Positions 1-9,444 of a DNA stretch of 55,016 bases are shown piece after piece. Source of the stretch: Acidimicrobiaceae bacterium (GTDB taxonomy: Bacteria; Actinomycetota; Acidimicrobiia; Acidimicrobiales; RAAP-2); contig JABEUQ010000215.1 in the NCBI GenBank assembly GCA_013044265.1, positions 1 to 55,016 on the forward strand. Direction: 5' to 3'. The notes under the pieces were generated by a model. The model saw only the letters and a list, made by a program, of their open reading frames with translations, made no database searches and had not been told where the DNA came from. The stretch's first letter is position 1, and each line of letters starts with the position of its first letter. The position numbers were made by a program, and so were the translations under genes.

Positions 1-24
1 CGACGCCGACGCCGACGCCGACGC
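1..24. repeat. Hexanucleotide tandem repeat at the left edge
   Basis: The window opens with four copies of CGACGC, cut by the edge, so the full copy number is unknown. In one plus frame it encodes Thr-Pro repeats, in another Asp-Ala repeats. Such repeats usually sit in a low-complexity linker or tail of a coding region. Confidence 0.6.
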
Positions 25-68
25 CCGAATTAGGCAATGGCGAAGATCCAGATGAGGCATTCGAGTGA
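3..68 (+). CDS. Possible C-terminal tail of a gene entering from the left
   Basis: The frame starting at base 3 stays open from the edge to a TGA at 66-68. It encodes a Thr-Pro repeat followed by an acidic tail (ELGNGEDPDEAFE). Pro/Thr-rich acidic tails are common at the ends of secreted or membrane proteins, but 21 residues are too few to name a family. The other two plus frames also run through the repeat before stopping, so this is a best guess. Confidence 0.25.
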   Translation, partial: TPTPTPTPELGNGEDPDEAFE

Positions 69-205
69 CTCTCACTCGTCAATATTGTGTACTCTGCCAC
101 GAAGCGGGTAACGGTGACTGCCCCCCCTACGAGTTACGGCACTCCGCAGCGAGTTTGGCACTGGCACAAGGGGTCAATCGACAAGTCGTGATCGAAGTCC
201 TAGTG
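65..205 (+). pseudogene. Tyrosine recombinase (phage-type integrase) C-terminal remnant
   Basis: The reading frame from 65 contains YELRHSAASLALAQGV followed by NRQVVIEVL. This matches box II of actinobacterial tyrosine recombinases, with the Arg and His of the conserved RH pair, then the helix that normally leads to an LGH motif. The preceding LTRQ and CHEAGNGD segment also fits the usual spacing before box II. After IEVL the similarity ends and the expected LGHxx...Y catalytic end is absent. In-frame stops lie upstream. The fragment is therefore a decayed integrase, not a working enzyme. It may mark the border of an old integrated element whose remainder lies to the left. Confidence 0.55.
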
Positions 206-247
206 GTGTTCGCCACTTCGAATTCAGAATCTGTGAACTGCAAATAG

Positions 248-498
248 AACACACGCTGTTAGGGTACGAAATTGGGGTCTCGCATGGGGTTACGCGACAT
301 CTTTGGCCCCATCGGTGTTCGCGCCACTGGTGCGGTTGGGCGGAGCACATCCAAGCGCTCTCAGTTGTTCTCTACCGAAACTCCCAAGATGGTCCGGAGG
401 CCACCTGCGGTAATCTTCGAACCACTTGACAACTGCATGTCGCCTCAACCTCTCGGCGCCATTTTCGTGACCGGCTCCACACGGAAGCATCGAGTGAC
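248..498. other. Non-coding stretch before the uronate operon end
   Basis: I see no convincing gene on either strand. Short open frames exist on both strands (for example 290-505 minus) but match nothing I recognise and have no good ribosome-binding site. The stretch carries the 3' end of the minus-strand uronate operon, but I could not find a clear terminator hairpin with a U tract. Confidence 0.4.
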
Positions 499-1737
499 TC
501 ACCAATCGTGCACGGTCCCGTCAGCCAATCGGTTGTAGGGCAAATACGCCACTTCGTAGGGGTACTTGCCCGCTTCGTCGATATTTAGCTCCACGCCTAA
601 GCCTGGTGAATCGCCAGGATGCAGTAGCCCATTCTCCCAAGTGAACGACTGCTCGAACACTTGGTTGGTCCTGGTGCCGTGCTTCATGTATTCCTGAATT
701 CCGAAGTTATGAATCGACATCCCGAGATGCATGGCGGCCGCCATTCCCACGGGTGAGACGTCCGTGGGTCCGTGCATCCCCGATTTGATCTGATACTGCG
801 CGGCGTACTCGAGGAGTTTCTTCAGATGCGTGATGCCACCGGTATGCGTGACCGCACTGCGCACGTAGTCAATGAGTTGTTCGCGAATGATCTGCTGGTA
901 ATCCCAGATGGTGTTGAAGATCTCGCCGATCGCCAGCGGGGTCGTGGTGTGCTGACGAACGAGTCGCAGCGACTCCTGATTCTCGGCCGGCGTGCAATCT
1001 TCGAGCCAGAACAGGTCGTAGGGCTCCAGGGACTTGCCCAGTTGAGCCGCTTGAATCGGCGTCATGCGGTGGTGCCCATCGTGGAGCAGTGGTAGCTCCG
1101 GACCGAATTCGTTTCGCACCGCCTCAAAGACCGTGGGGACGTGGCGCAGGTAACTGCGGGTATCCCAGTCTTCTTCCGCCGGACACGCACCACGTTGCGC
1201 CGGCTCGTGATCGTAGCGAACACCGGCATTACCCGGGGACGTCGCATTGGAGGCTATGCCGTAGATGGAGGTGAGGCCCGGCACACCGGTCTGCACCCTC
1301 ACCGCGCGATACCCCTGTTCCTGGTGTGAGCGGATACTGTCAAAAATCTCTTCGGTGGATTTCCCCGACGCATGACCGTACGCCAAGAGTCCGCGTCGTG
1401 ACGCTCCCCCCAGGAGTTGATACAACGGCATTCCCGCGGTCTTGGCTTTGATATCCCACAGGGCCACATCGACCGCCGCGATCGCGGCCATGGTGACTGG
1501 TCCCCGGCGCCAATACGCACTGCGATAGAGGAATTGCCACGTATCTTCGATGTTGCGTTCGTCGCGTCCCACCAACAACGCGACGACATGATCACGCAGG
1601 TAACTCACCACTGCGAGTTCGCGACCGTTGAGGGTCGCGTCGCCCAGGCCGGTCACCCCCTCGTCGGTCGTAATTTTGAGAGTCACGAAATTCCGGTCGG
1701 GACTCGTCACGATGACGTCCGCTGATCTGATGCTCAT
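499..1737 (-). CDS. manD: D-mannonate dehydratase, enolase superfamily (ManD/RspA type)
   Basis: This 412-residue enolase-superfamily protein matches the ManD family (bacterial RspA homologues) in length and motifs. ManD removes water from D-mannonate to give 2-keto-3-deoxy-D-gluconate. The barrel carries the expected metal ligands Asp220 (in LLHDGHHR), Glu246 (WLEDCTP) and Glu272 (IGEIFN), with His222 and a downstream HGPTD motif. Arg147 and Tyr159 sit where the ManD catalytic pair is expected. The ATG start has GGAGAAG upstream. It is the last gene of a four-gene minus-strand operon, about 26 bp after the fructuronate reductase, which makes its substrate. Some ManD proteins have low activity on mannonate or prefer D-gluconate, so the substrate is inferred mainly from the neighbours. 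Confidence 0.88.
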   Translation of the reverse strand: MSIRSADVIVTSPDRNFVTLKITTDEGVTGLGDATLNGRELAVVSYLRDHVVALLVGRDERNIEDTWQFLYRSAYWRRGPVTMAAIAAVDVALWDIKAKTAGMPLYQLLGGASRRGLLAYGHASGKSTEEIFDSIRSHQEQGYRAVRVQTGVPGLTSIYGIASNATSPGNAGVRYDHEPAQRGACPAEEDWDTRSYLRHVPTVFEAVRNEFGPELPLLHDGHHRMTPIQAAQLGKSLEPYDLFWLEDCTPAENQESLRLVRQHTTTPLAIGEIFNTIWDYQQIIREQLIDYVRSAVTHTGGITHLKKLLEYAAQYQIKSGMHGPTDVSPVGMAAAMHLGMSIHNFGIQEYMKHGTRTNQVFEQSFTWENGLLHPGDSPGLGVELNIDEAGKYPYEVAYLPYNRLADGTVHDW

Positions 1738-1763
1738 GTCGGTCTTCTCCAGTTGATAGGGGC

Positions 1764-3182
1764 TCAGGTGTGAAGTGTTCGTGCACTGTCGGGGTGGTCG
1801 GTGACGAGTCGCTGGACCTGCTCGACAAAGGTCCCGAGATCAACGAGCTGGGCGTCAACGAGGCGAATCAATTCGACCACGGCCGCGGGGGCGTTGTCCA
1901 GTAGTGAGGATATGGCGAGTATTTGGGCGTCCGGGAAGGAGCCGCGCGCAAGTATTCGTCGAACCCACGCCGCCACTACCTCAACTCCAGCGGGGCAGTC
2001 GCGTCCCGCGCGGAACTCGGCGACGATGACCGGGGCAATACGCGTGCGCAACTTCATCACCGAATCCGACGCGATCTGCTCCAATTGATACTCGATTCTC
2101 GAGTTCTCGAATCTCTCGAAGAGCTGTCGGCAGTACACCTCGAGCTCAAGGTCGTCGGGGAGGTGACGTTGGGCGCTGGACCAAAATGACACCACACTTC
2201 GACGACACTGCACGTCAGCAACCGCCTCGGCGACGGTGGCGTGCCCCGCCTCGAGCCCGAGGTACGCGAGGATGCTGTGCGCCCCGTTCAAAAGCCACAG
2301 TTTCCTTCGCTCGTAGGGTTCGATCTCATCGACGAAGAGGGCTCCGGCGTCTTCCCATCGTGGTCGCCCCCCCGCAAAGTGTCCCGAGAGGACCCAACTG
2401 GCGAAGGGTTCGGTCACCACCGGTGCCGCGTCGAGCCACCCGGTCTCCCTCGCCACCATGGCGATATCGTTCTCGGTGGTTCGCGGCGTGATGCGGTCAA
2501 CGCTCGTGGAGACGAACGTCACGTTCTCCTCCAGCCAGAGGGCCAATTCTGCGCTGATCCGCTGGGCCAACTGGGTGAGTCCTCGGCGCAGCACTCCGGC
2601 GTTATTGGGCAGATTATCGCAGGGCACGAGGGTGATCGGGCCCGCATTCGCGCGTCGGCGCGCGGCGAGACCGAGCAAGATGCGTCCGGCGACAGTGCTG
2701 AGCTCGATCCCTTCGAGGTGATCGTGCAGTAGTGCCTCGTGCAACGTCGCGACATCGCGGGCGAGTTCGACGTCATCGACGTGCGGCGTGCCGTCGAGGT
2801 CCATTCGATATCCCGCTTCGGTCACCGTCGTGGTGACCACGACGACTTCGAGACGAGAGAACACGTTGATGATCGCTCCCGTATCAGAACCCTCGTGCAC
2901 CTCCACCAGGTTGGTCATCACTTCGCAGCGGTCACCCGACGCGGAACGCTCAATCAGCGTGTACAGGCCGCCTTGGGGCTCGAGCGCATGGGCGATTCCA
3001 CTCCCCCTACCCGTGAAGGCGCATATCCCCCAGTCCCCGCCGTCGCTCGCGCGTGCGCTGAACCACGCCTGGTGCGCGCGATGAAAATTTCCCAACCCGA
3101 AGTGCACGATGCGCGCCGGTGCGCTCGGTTCGGGCGCGCCAAAGTCTTTTCGCGTGAGTGCACGCGCCGCGGCGTCGTTCAT
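1764..3182 (-). CDS. uxuB: Fructuronate reductase / mannitol dehydrogenase family protein
   Basis: About 472 residues, typical of the long-chain polyol dehydrogenase family, which reduces D-fructuronate to D-mannonate with NADH. The N terminus has the nucleotide-binding segment [14 protein letters not shown]. The catalytic Lys-x4-Asn-x2-His signature is visible as KLWLLNGAH in the C-terminal half. I chose the ATG at 3182 because it overlaps the uxaC stop as ATGA. The open frame extends 50 residues further upstream, but only as arginine-rich sequence antisense to nothing useful and inside uxaC. Mannitol, altronate and fructuronate enzymes share this fold. Position between glucuronate isomerase and mannonate dehydratase points to fructuronate. 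Confidence 0.85.
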   Translation of the reverse strand: MNDAAARALTRKDFGAPEPSAPARIVHFGLGNFHRAHQAWFSARASDGGDWGICAFTGRGSGIAHALEPQGGLYTLIERSASGDRCEVMTNLVEVHEGSDTGAIINVFSRLEVVVVTTTVTEAGYRMDLDGTPHVDDVELARDVATLHEALLHDHLEGIELSTVAGRILLGLAARRRANAGPITLVPCDNLPNNAGVLRRGLTQLAQRISAELALWLEENVTFVSTSVDRITPRTTENDIAMVARETGWLDAAPVVTEPFASWVLSGHFAGGRPRWEDAGALFVDEIEPYERRKLWLLNGAHSILAYLGLEAGHATVAEAVADVQCRRSVVSFWSSAQRHLPDDLELEVYCRQLFERFENSRIEYQLEQIASDSVMKLRTRIAPVIVAEFRAGRDCPAGVEVVAAWVRRILARGSFPDAQILAISSLLDNAPAAVVELIRLVDAQLVDLGTFVEQVQRLVTDHPDSARTLHT

Positions 3183-4567
3183 AGTTTGAATGCCCGCCGC
3201 GGTGCGTGGTCGATCACGTCGACGATGATCTCGCGAGCGCGCGGCATCGAAATACGGTGCTCGGCCACCATCCGCGACAGAAAAGCGGCTTCGACCCGCC
3301 GCGCGACATTGTGGCGCGCGGGGATCGAGCAAAAGGCGCGCGTATCGTCGACGAAACCTCCGTAACGAGAGAACCCAGTCGTCTCGGTCACGGCCCCTCG
3401 AAAGCGCAGCATGGCGTCAGGTGCATCCAGGAACCACCAGGGTGAGCCCAGGTAGACACTCGGGTAGAAGCCCGCCAGTGGCGCCAACTCCCGCGAAAAG
3501 GTCGTCTCGTCCAATGTGAAGAGCACCAGATGGAATCCGCGCGTCGTGCCGAAGTCGGCGAGTAGGGCGCGCAGAGAGGAGGTGAACTCGACCGCTATGG
3601 GAATATCGTGGCCCGTATCAGGTCCGAATCGCGCGTAGGCATCGGGGTGGTAATTACGGAGCGAACCCGGATGCAGTGCCATCACCAACCCGTCCTCGAC
3701 ACTCATCCGCGCCATCTCATAGAGCATGTGGGCTTCGAAGGCGTCGCGGTCGTGCTCGGAGCATTCGCCGAGTCGTACTCGCTCGAACAGCCGCGCCGCC
3801 TCCAAGGAATCGAGCTTGAGACTCAGTGGCGTTCGCGCGCCGTGATCGGTCGCGGTGGCTCCCGCGTCGATGAAGTGTTGTCGCCTATTTCGCAGTGCCG
3901 TCAGGTAGCCGTCGTATCCGCCTCGCCCCTCTCCCGCCACTTCGACCAGTCGCTGCACGTTGCTCACAAAATCGACCGCGTGGGCGTTGACGTAGGCGTC
4001 AGGACGAAAGGTGGGGATGACCCGACGCTGGAACGTCGCGTCCTGGCGCAATCTGAGGTGAGCGCTCAGGTCATCGAGCGGGTCATCGGTGGTCGCGAGT
4101 ACTTCAATCGCGAAGGCCTCCATCAGCGCCCGGGGGCGAAAACTGGGCTCGGCCAGTCGCGCGGCAATGAACTCATAGAGTCGGTCCGCACTGTCGCGAG
4201 AGGGGATCTCATCGATCTGGAACACATTCGAAAACTCCGCCGCGAGCCAGTTCCCCGAAGCGGTGCCGTCAAATATGGGCCACGCGGAGCAGAACTCACG
4301 CCAGATCCCCCGGGGATCGGCCCCGGCCCCACCGACGCCCAGTGACTCCAAGCTCGAACCGTTCGCGTGCAGCAATCTCGTGATGTAGTGATCCGGGGTC
4401 ACCAAGAGATCCGCGGGATTGGCGAAGTTCGTGTTCTCGGCGATCATCGCGGCCGCGACGTGACCGTGCGGCGACACGATGGGGAGCTCTTCGACACAAC
4501 CGAGCAATTCCCGGGCCACTTCTCGCGTGGCCGGATCCGCGGGCAGGAGTCGGTCGGGGCTGGGCAT
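3179..4567 (-). CDS. uxaC: Glucuronate (uronate) isomerase
   Basis: About 462 residues, the usual size for UxaC, an amidohydrolase-fold enzyme that converts D-glucuronate to D-fructuronate (and galacturonate to tagaturonate). The N-terminal metal-binding motif appears as SPHGHV, and the central and C-terminal parts (RPDAYVNAHAVDF, HPGSLRNYHPD, FTLDETTFSRELAPLAGFYPSVYLG) match the family. I chose the ATG at 4567, which has AGGA five bases upstream. A GTG at 4609, 14 codons earlier, is possible but has a weaker site. The gene lies about 50 bp after the glucosidase gene and overlaps uxuB by ATGA, so the operon order follows the pathway. Confidence 0.9.
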   Translation of the reverse strand: MPSPDRLLPADPATREVARELLGCVEELPIVSPHGHVAAAMIAENTNFANPADLLVTPDHYITRLLHANGSSLESLGVGGAGADPRGIWREFCSAWPIFDGTASGNWLAAEFSNVFQIDEIPSRDSADRLYEFIAARLAEPSFRPRALMEAFAIEVLATTDDPLDDLSAHLRLRQDATFQRRVIPTFRPDAYVNAHAVDFVSNVQRLVEVAGEGRGGYDGYLTALRNRRQHFIDAGATATDHGARTPLSLKLDSLEAARLFERVRLGECSEHDRDAFEAHMLYEMARMSVEDGLVMALHPGSLRNYHPDAYARFGPDTGHDIPIAVEFTSSLRALLADFGTTRGFHLVLFTLDETTFSRELAPLAGFYPSVYLGSPWWFLDAPDAMLRFRGAVTETTGFSRYGGFVDDTRAFCSIPARHNVARRVEAAFLSRMVAEHRISMPRAREIIVDVIDHAPRRAFKL

Positions 4568-4618
4568 ATTCGTCCTAGCGACACTGGCGGGTGCGTGGTC
4601 TGCTTTCACGGCGATACC

Positions 4619-7294
4619 CTACAGACCCACGCGTCGATCGCGCGAGCGCAGAATGAGGTGCGCCACCGTCGAGGTCCAGCCCGTCTGGTGAGAGGCGCCC
4701 AGGCCCTGTCCGGTGTCGCCATGAAAATATTCGTAGAAGAACACGTACGGTTTCCATCTCGGATCCTCGACCAGCGTGCGATAGCGCGCGTCCGAAGGAC
4801 GCGCGCCCCCCTCACTTGGAATGAAGAGTGAGATCAAGCGATGCGACAACGCATCGGCCACCGCGTCGAGGGTCATTGACGTACCCGAACCCTTCGGGAA
4901 CTCGACCAGGACGTCGCCGGGACAGTGCGTCTCGTAATTCCTGAGCGCTTCGATGAAGAGGATGTTCAAAGGAAACCACACTGGCCCGCGCCAATTCGAG
5001 TTGCCACCGAAGAGTCCCGACGTGGACTCACCCGGTTCGTAGTCCACACTCGCCTGGGCGCCGTTGATATCGACGCTGAAGGGGTGGTCGCGATGGTACG
5101 CCGAGATGCTGCGGATGCCGTAGGGCGACAGCAGGGAGTCTTCATCAAAGACGTTGGCGAGCATTCTCTTGAGGCGCTCGGGGTCAACGAGGGTGAGCAG
5201 GTGGGTCGCGTCCTCACCGTCGCCTCGTGCCTGGTAGGCAACGGATTGCTCTGGATTGTGCGAGAGGAACCACGACAAGCGACTGCGAAAATCCTCCAAG
5301 TGACTCACGGTACTTTCGTGGTACACGAACGACGCCAGCACGGGAACGAGTCCGACGAGTGAACGAACCTTGAGGGGTACGTCGCGCCCCTCAACCAGGT
5401 GCACCATGTCGTAGAAAAAGGCGTCGTCGTCATCCCACATTCCCGAATTGTTCTCGGCTCCAGCGATGCGCAGGAAATGCTCGATGAATTTGGTCGCGAC
5501 GTCCTCGTAGGCCACGTTCTCCGCCGAGAGGCGAAGAGCCATATTGAGGAGGTCCAGGGCGTACATCGCCATCCAGGCGGTCGCGTCAGCTTGCTCAATC
5601 GTGCCCACCGACGCCGGGAGCGTGGACCGGTTGAGGGGCGCGATATTGTCGAGCCCCAAAAATCCTCCGGTGAAGACACCATCGTCATTGTGACCCTTGA
5701 CGTTGATCCACCACGTGAAATTCACCATGAGTTTATGAAAGACCTTGGCTAAGAAGTCAAAATCCTTGCCACCATCGAGCACGAAGACTTGCAGGGCGGC
5801 CCACGCGTGCGTGGGCGGATTCACGTCGGAGAAGTTCCACTCGTAGGCGGGCAGTTGGCCACTCGAGTGCATGTACCATTCGCGCAACATCAAGATCAGC
5901 TGGGCTTTGGCAAATTCCGGATCGATGTGGGCAATCGTGACGCAATGAAATGCGTGGTCCCAGTTCGCGAACCACGGATACTCCCAGACGTCGGGCATGA
6001 GCAAGACGTCGTGCGCGTTGAGATGGATCCAGTCATTGTTGCGGTTGAACGCACGCTGCGATGGTGGAGGAGCTGAGGTGGCGTCGCCGCTCAGCCAGCG
6101 TTTCACGTTGAAATGGTAGAACTGCTTGGACCACAGGAGACCCGCCATGGCCTGGCGCAGGATGTTCGCTTCTTCGCTGCTCGAGTTCGCGGGGGTGATC
6201 GACGCCCAGTACTGGTCGGCTTCGAGGCGTCGCGCGGCGACGCACTGGTCGAAGGCGACCGTGTCGAACGAGGTGGGCGCCTCGCCACTAGCGACTGACC
6301 CCTCCTCGCTGAGTCGAATACGAATGAGCGTCGATGCGCCGGGCGCGACCGTGACCTCGTAGTCCAGCGCCGCCTTCGTACCCTGCATCGCCGGATTGAC
6401 ACTGGGCGCGCCCGCGACAACGAAGTCGTTGATACCGTCCTTGGGAAACTCCGGCCCATTGGCCCGCTCGTAGAGCCGGCGCACATTGGTCTCGTTGTCG
6501 CAGAACAACATTCGTGGCGAACCCTCACCCGTCAATCGCAGCGTCCCTGCGCGAGGCGACTGCGCCACGATGGATCCCTCGTGCGCGCTCAGACGTGGCG
6601 GCTCAACGTCAGCGTCGCCCCAGCGCCACGTGTTGCGGAACCAGAACGTCGGTAGGACTCGTAGCGTCGCCGTCTCCGGTCCGGCATTCTCCACGGTGAT
6701 CAACATCATGAGGTCGTGGGGATTCTCCTTGGCGTAGTCCACGCTGACCACCCAGTACTTCGACGAATCGAAGATGCCCGTGTCGAGGAGCTCGTACTCG
6801 GGCTCGGACTTGGTACGCACAGCATTGGTGACGACGAGGTCCTCGTAGGGATAGGGCGACTGCGGGTAGTGATAGCGCCACGAGTTCCACGAGTGAGTGG
6901 GCGTGGCGTCGGTGTACCACCAGTATTCCTTCACGTCCTCACCGTGATTGCCCTGGGGACCCGAAAGTCCGAACATGCGCTCCTTGAGAATCGGGTCGAC
7001 CCCATTCCACAGACTCAGCGAGAGGCACCAATTCTGCTCGAGGTCACAAAAACCAGCCATACCGTCTTCGTTCCAGCGGTACACCCGGCTTCGCGCGTGG
7101 TCGTGGGGGAAAGAGGCCCACGCGTCACCATCTGCGCTGTAGTCCTCTCGCACTGATCCCCACGCGCGCTCCGCGAGGTAGGGTCCCCAGTCGCGCCAGG
7201 GTTGCGAACCGTCATTGGCCGCAGCGAGTCGGCGACGCTCGAAATCGCCCCCGCTCGAAATCACTTGGTGATCGACCCGTCTCGATTTCGCCAT
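4619..7294 (-). CDS. Large glycoside hydrolase, GH63/MGH1-like glucosidase
   Basis: This 891-residue protein is one of the large cytoplasmic glucosidase-like proteins with an (alpha/alpha)6 barrel related to GH63 and mannosylglycerate hydrolase. There is no signal peptide. Trp/Tyr-rich blocks (RAWGSVREDYS near residue 45, DVWEYPWFANWDHAFHC in the middle, NWRGPVWFPLNILFIEAL near residue 775) are typical of this fold. The C terminus (RYRTLVEDPRWKPYVFFYEYFHGDTG) is also characteristic. The true substrate is unknown. Its place as first gene of the uronate operon suggests that it releases a sugar or uronic acid from a glycoside. The ATG at 7294 has only a weak upstream ribosome site. Confidence 0.78.
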   Translation of the reverse strand: MAKSRRVDHQVISSGGDFERRRLAAANDGSQPWRDWGPYLAERAWGSVREDYSADGDAWASFPHDHARSRVYRWNEDGMAGFCDLEQNWCLSLSLWNGVDPILKERMFGLSGPQGNHGEDVKEYWWYTDATPTHSWNSWRYHYPQSPYPYEDLVVTNAVRTKSEPEYELLDTGIFDSSKYWVVSVDYAKENPHDLMMLITVENAGPETATLRVLPTFWFRNTWRWGDADVEPPRLSAHEGSIVAQSPRAGTLRLTGEGSPRMLFCDNETNVRRLYERANGPEFPKDGINDFVVAGAPSVNPAMQGTKAALDYEVTVAPGASTLIRIRLSEEGSVASGEAPTSFDTVAFDQCVAARRLEADQYWASITPANSSSEEANILRQAMAGLLWSKQFYHFNVKRWLSGDATSAPPPSQRAFNRNNDWIHLNAHDVLLMPDVWEYPWFANWDHAFHCVTIAHIDPEFAKAQLILMLREWYMHSSGQLPAYEWNFSDVNPPTHAWAALQVFVLDGGKDFDFLAKVFHKLMVNFTWWINVKGHNDDGVFTGGFLGLDNIAPLNRSTLPASVGTIEQADATAWMAMYALDLLNMALRLSAENVAYEDVATKFIEHFLRIAGAENNSGMWDDDDAFFYDMVHLVEGRDVPLKVRSLVGLVPVLASFVYHESTVSHLEDFRSRLSWFLSHNPEQSVAYQARGDGEDATHLLTLVDPERLKRMLANVFDEDSLLSPYGIRSISAYHRDHPFSVDINGAQASVDYEPGESTSGLFGGNSNWRGPVWFPLNILFIEALRNYETHCPGDVLVEFPKGSGTSMTLDAVADALSHRLISLFIPSEGGARPSDARYRTLVEDPRWKPYVFFYEYFHGDTGQGLGASHQTGWTSTVAHLILRSRDRRVGL

Positions 7295-7667
7295 TCACAA
7301 CCGCGCACCGCCACACAGTAGCGTGCGTCCAAGGTGACGAGAATGTGACGCGCCGGAGTACCTCGACGCACAGTCGTGCGTGACGACGGTTGCGGGGCAA
7401 CGACGGTGGCGCGGCGGGCCCCCGCGACGCTTCTCACGACGCGGTGGGCTGACGCCTCCTAGTATCGATGCGTCGCCGAATGGTGAGAGGTACCCGACGT
7501 GCGGACGTATCTTTTGCCCGCGACGTCAGTCCAGGACACCAGGACGCGTTCGCGGGCGAGGCTCGGTTCGTGGCGAAGTATCAACATCGTTGTACGCGAT
7601 GAGGGACTCATTCAGGCTCCCCGTCGCCGCTGTCGACTGCACGTGAGAAGAAGAGAAGGGCTGATCC
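7295..7667. other. Divergent intergenic region
   Basis: This 373-bp stretch separates the minus-strand uronate operon from the plus-strand glucose dehydrogenase gene, so it should hold both promoters. I see no convincing gene, no strong palindrome and no clear -35/-10 pair. A ribosome-binding site for the right-hand gene (AGAAGGG) sits about nine bases before the ATG at 7668. Confidence 0.4.
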
Positions 7668-8732
7668 ATGAAGGCACTATCAGTGGTACCACTCCAAGCG
7701 GGTTCGGCCGCGCTGATGGACGTGGAGGAACCCCCGGCCAGCGACGGACCGATCTTGGTCGAGACCTTGGCCGTGGGCATCTGCGGCACCGACATCGAAA
7801 TCCTTTCGGGCGCCTACGGCTGGAGTCCGCCCGGGCGCGAACGACTCGTCCTGGGCCACGAATCACTCGGGCGCGTCCTCGAAGCCCCCCTCGGTGGGCC
7901 CGTTGCCGTCGGCGACCTGGTGGTGGGCATCGTTCGACGACCCGACCCCGTACCGTGCGCGAGCTGTGAGGTCATGGAATGGGATTTCTGTCGTAATGGT
8001 CAGTACACCGAGCGTGGCATCAAGGAGCACGACGGTTACCTGTCCGAGCGATATCGCATCACGCCCGATTTCGTGGTCAAGGTCGACCCGCAACTGGGCA
8101 TACTGGGCGTCCTGCTCGAGCCCACGAGCGTCGTGTCCAAGGCCTGGGAAGAAGTGGACCGGGTCGGGGGACGGGCGCACTGGGCCCCGCGCACCGTGTT
8201 GGTGACCGGAGCGGGACCCATTGGTCTGCTCGCGGCGTTACTGGGCGTTCAACGTGGTCTCGAGGTCCACGTGCTCGATCGCATGAGCGAGGGGGCCAAG
8301 CCCGATCTGGTCCGAGCACTCGGAGCGACCTACCACAGTGGTCTGATCGGCGACATTGGCTTCAACCCCGACGTGATCATCGAGTGCACCGGCGTCTCCA
8401 CGGTGATCCTCGACGCGATGACCAACATCGGTGTGGGTGGCGTGATGTGTCTCACGGGCGTCTCATCGGGCGGGCACGAGATCAACTTCGATGAGGGAGC
8501 GTTGAATCGCAGCATGGTGCTCGAGAACGTGGCCGTCGTGGGCTCGGTCAACGCGAACCGTCGACACTACGAGTCCGCGGCGCTGGCCCTCGCCGCGGCG
8601 GATCGGGACTGGTTGTCGAGACTCGTCACGCGCCGCGTACCACTCGAGGCGTGGGCCGACGCGCTGACGCGCCACGACGACGACGTGAAGGTCGTGATTG
8701 AAGTCAAGCCCGACGTCAGCGCTGCGTCATGA
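7668..8732 (+). CDS. gdh: Glucose 1-dehydrogenase, zinc MDR family
   Basis: A 354-residue medium-chain dehydrogenase close to glucose 1-dehydrogenases, which oxidise D-glucose to gluconolactone with NAD(P). The catalytic zinc site is visible as Cys39 (GICGTD) and His64-Glu65 (GHES). The structural lobe keeps Cys97, Cys100 and Cys108 but appears to lack one of the usual four cysteines, as happens in some glucose dehydrogenases. The Rossmann domain shows GAGPIG near residue 182. AGAAGGG precedes the ATG. The stop overlaps the gluconokinase start (ATGA), so the pair is co-transcribed and forms a gluconate route. Other sugar or polyol dehydrogenases of this family cannot be excluded. Confidence 0.8.
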   Translation: MKALSVVPLQAGSAALMDVEEPPASDGPILVETLAVGICGTDIEILSGAYGWSPPGRERLVLGHESLGRVLEAPLGGPVAVGDLVVGIVRRPDPVPCASCEVMEWDFCRNGQYTERGIKEHDGYLSERYRITPDFVVKVDPQLGILGVLLEPTSVVSKAWEEVDRVGGRAHWAPRTVLVTGAGPIGLLAALLGVQRGLEVHVLDRMSEGAKPDLVRALGATYHSGLIGDIGFNPDVIIECTGVSTVILDAMTNIGVGGVMCLTGVSSGGHEINFDEGALNRSMVLENVAVVGSVNANRRHYESAALALAAADRDWLSRLVTRRVPLEAWADALTRHDDDVKVVIEVKPDVSAAS

Positions 8733-9301
8733 CGAGAGGCGAACAACCCGCGCACGTCACGTCGACTTGCGTGGCGCGCCCGCGAGCCATTGTCGTCCTA
8801 GGCGTCTCCGGGTCGGGCAAGAGCACCGTCGGTCGATCACTCGCCGAACGATTGGGGTACGACTTTTGCGACGCGGACGATCTGCACAGTCCCGCCAACA
8901 TCGCCAAGATGAGCAGCGGCCGTCCGCTCAACGACGAGGATCGAGTGCCGTGGCTGAACGCCGTGGGTCATCGAATGCGTGAGACTCTCGACCAGGGCCG
9001 CGGCGTGGTGGTGGCGTGCTCCGCCCTCAAGAAGAGTTACCGCGACCTCCTTCGTAGGTACGAGCCCGCCACCTTCTGCGTCTTCCTCGACGGCTCACCA
9101 GAACTCATCCTGTCGCGCGTGGTCGCGCGGGCGCGAAGTTTCATGCCACCCTCGTTACAGTCCTCACAATTCGCCACCCTCGAACCGTTGGGTGTCGACG
9201 AAGAGGGAGTGAAAGTCGACGTCAGCGGTGACGTCGCGGACACCGTCGACGCGGTACTCGCGGCCCTGTCCGCTCATTCACATTCCGAGGAGACGTTCTA
9301 G
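8729..9301 (+). CDS. gntK: Gluconokinase
   Basis: A 190-residue P-loop kinase of the GntK family, which phosphorylates D-gluconate to 6-phosphogluconate. The Walker A motif GVSGSGKST lies near residue 29, later than usual because of about 20 extra N-terminal residues. DADDLHSPANIAKM and the GRPLNDEDRVPWL motif are the family signatures for substrate binding, and ACSALKKSYRDLLR follows. The start is fixed by the 4-bp ATGA overlap with the dehydrogenase gene. Its product is the substrate of gnd in the convergent operon just downstream. Confidence 0.9.
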   Translation: MTRGEQPAHVTSTCVARPRAIVVLGVSGSGKSTVGRSLAERLGYDFCDADDLHSPANIAKMSSGRPLNDEDRVPWLNAVGHRMRETLDQGRGVVVACSALKKSYRDLLRRYEPATFCVFLDGSPELILSRVVARARSFMPPSLQSSQFATLEPLGVDEEGVKVDVSGDVADTVDAVLAALSAHSHSEETF

Positions 9302-9380
9302 CTCATCGCGGGCCTGGCGATCGCTTCAGCACCCTTCGACTGGCGTTAGTGAGAAACCTGGTGGTGCGGTGCTGAATGCT

Positions 9381-9405
9381 CACGGCTGCGCTGAACGCAG
9401 TCGTG
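9381..9405. terminator. Hairpin between convergent gntK and zwf
   Basis: CACGGCTGCG and CGCAGTCGTG form a 10-bp stem with one G-U pair around a 5-base loop. It lies in the 143-bp gap between two convergent operons, where a bidirectional terminator is expected. There is no U tract on either side, so it is a candidate only. Confidence 0.45.
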
Positions 9406-9444
9406 ACCCACGAAGGGCGAAGGAATCGCGCGGCGCCGGCTCGA

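Noticed and set aside
290..505. Minus-strand open frame of 71 codons near the left edge
   Set aside because: Mildly protein-like but no family, no ribosome site, and overlap with the end of manD. Not enough to call a gene.
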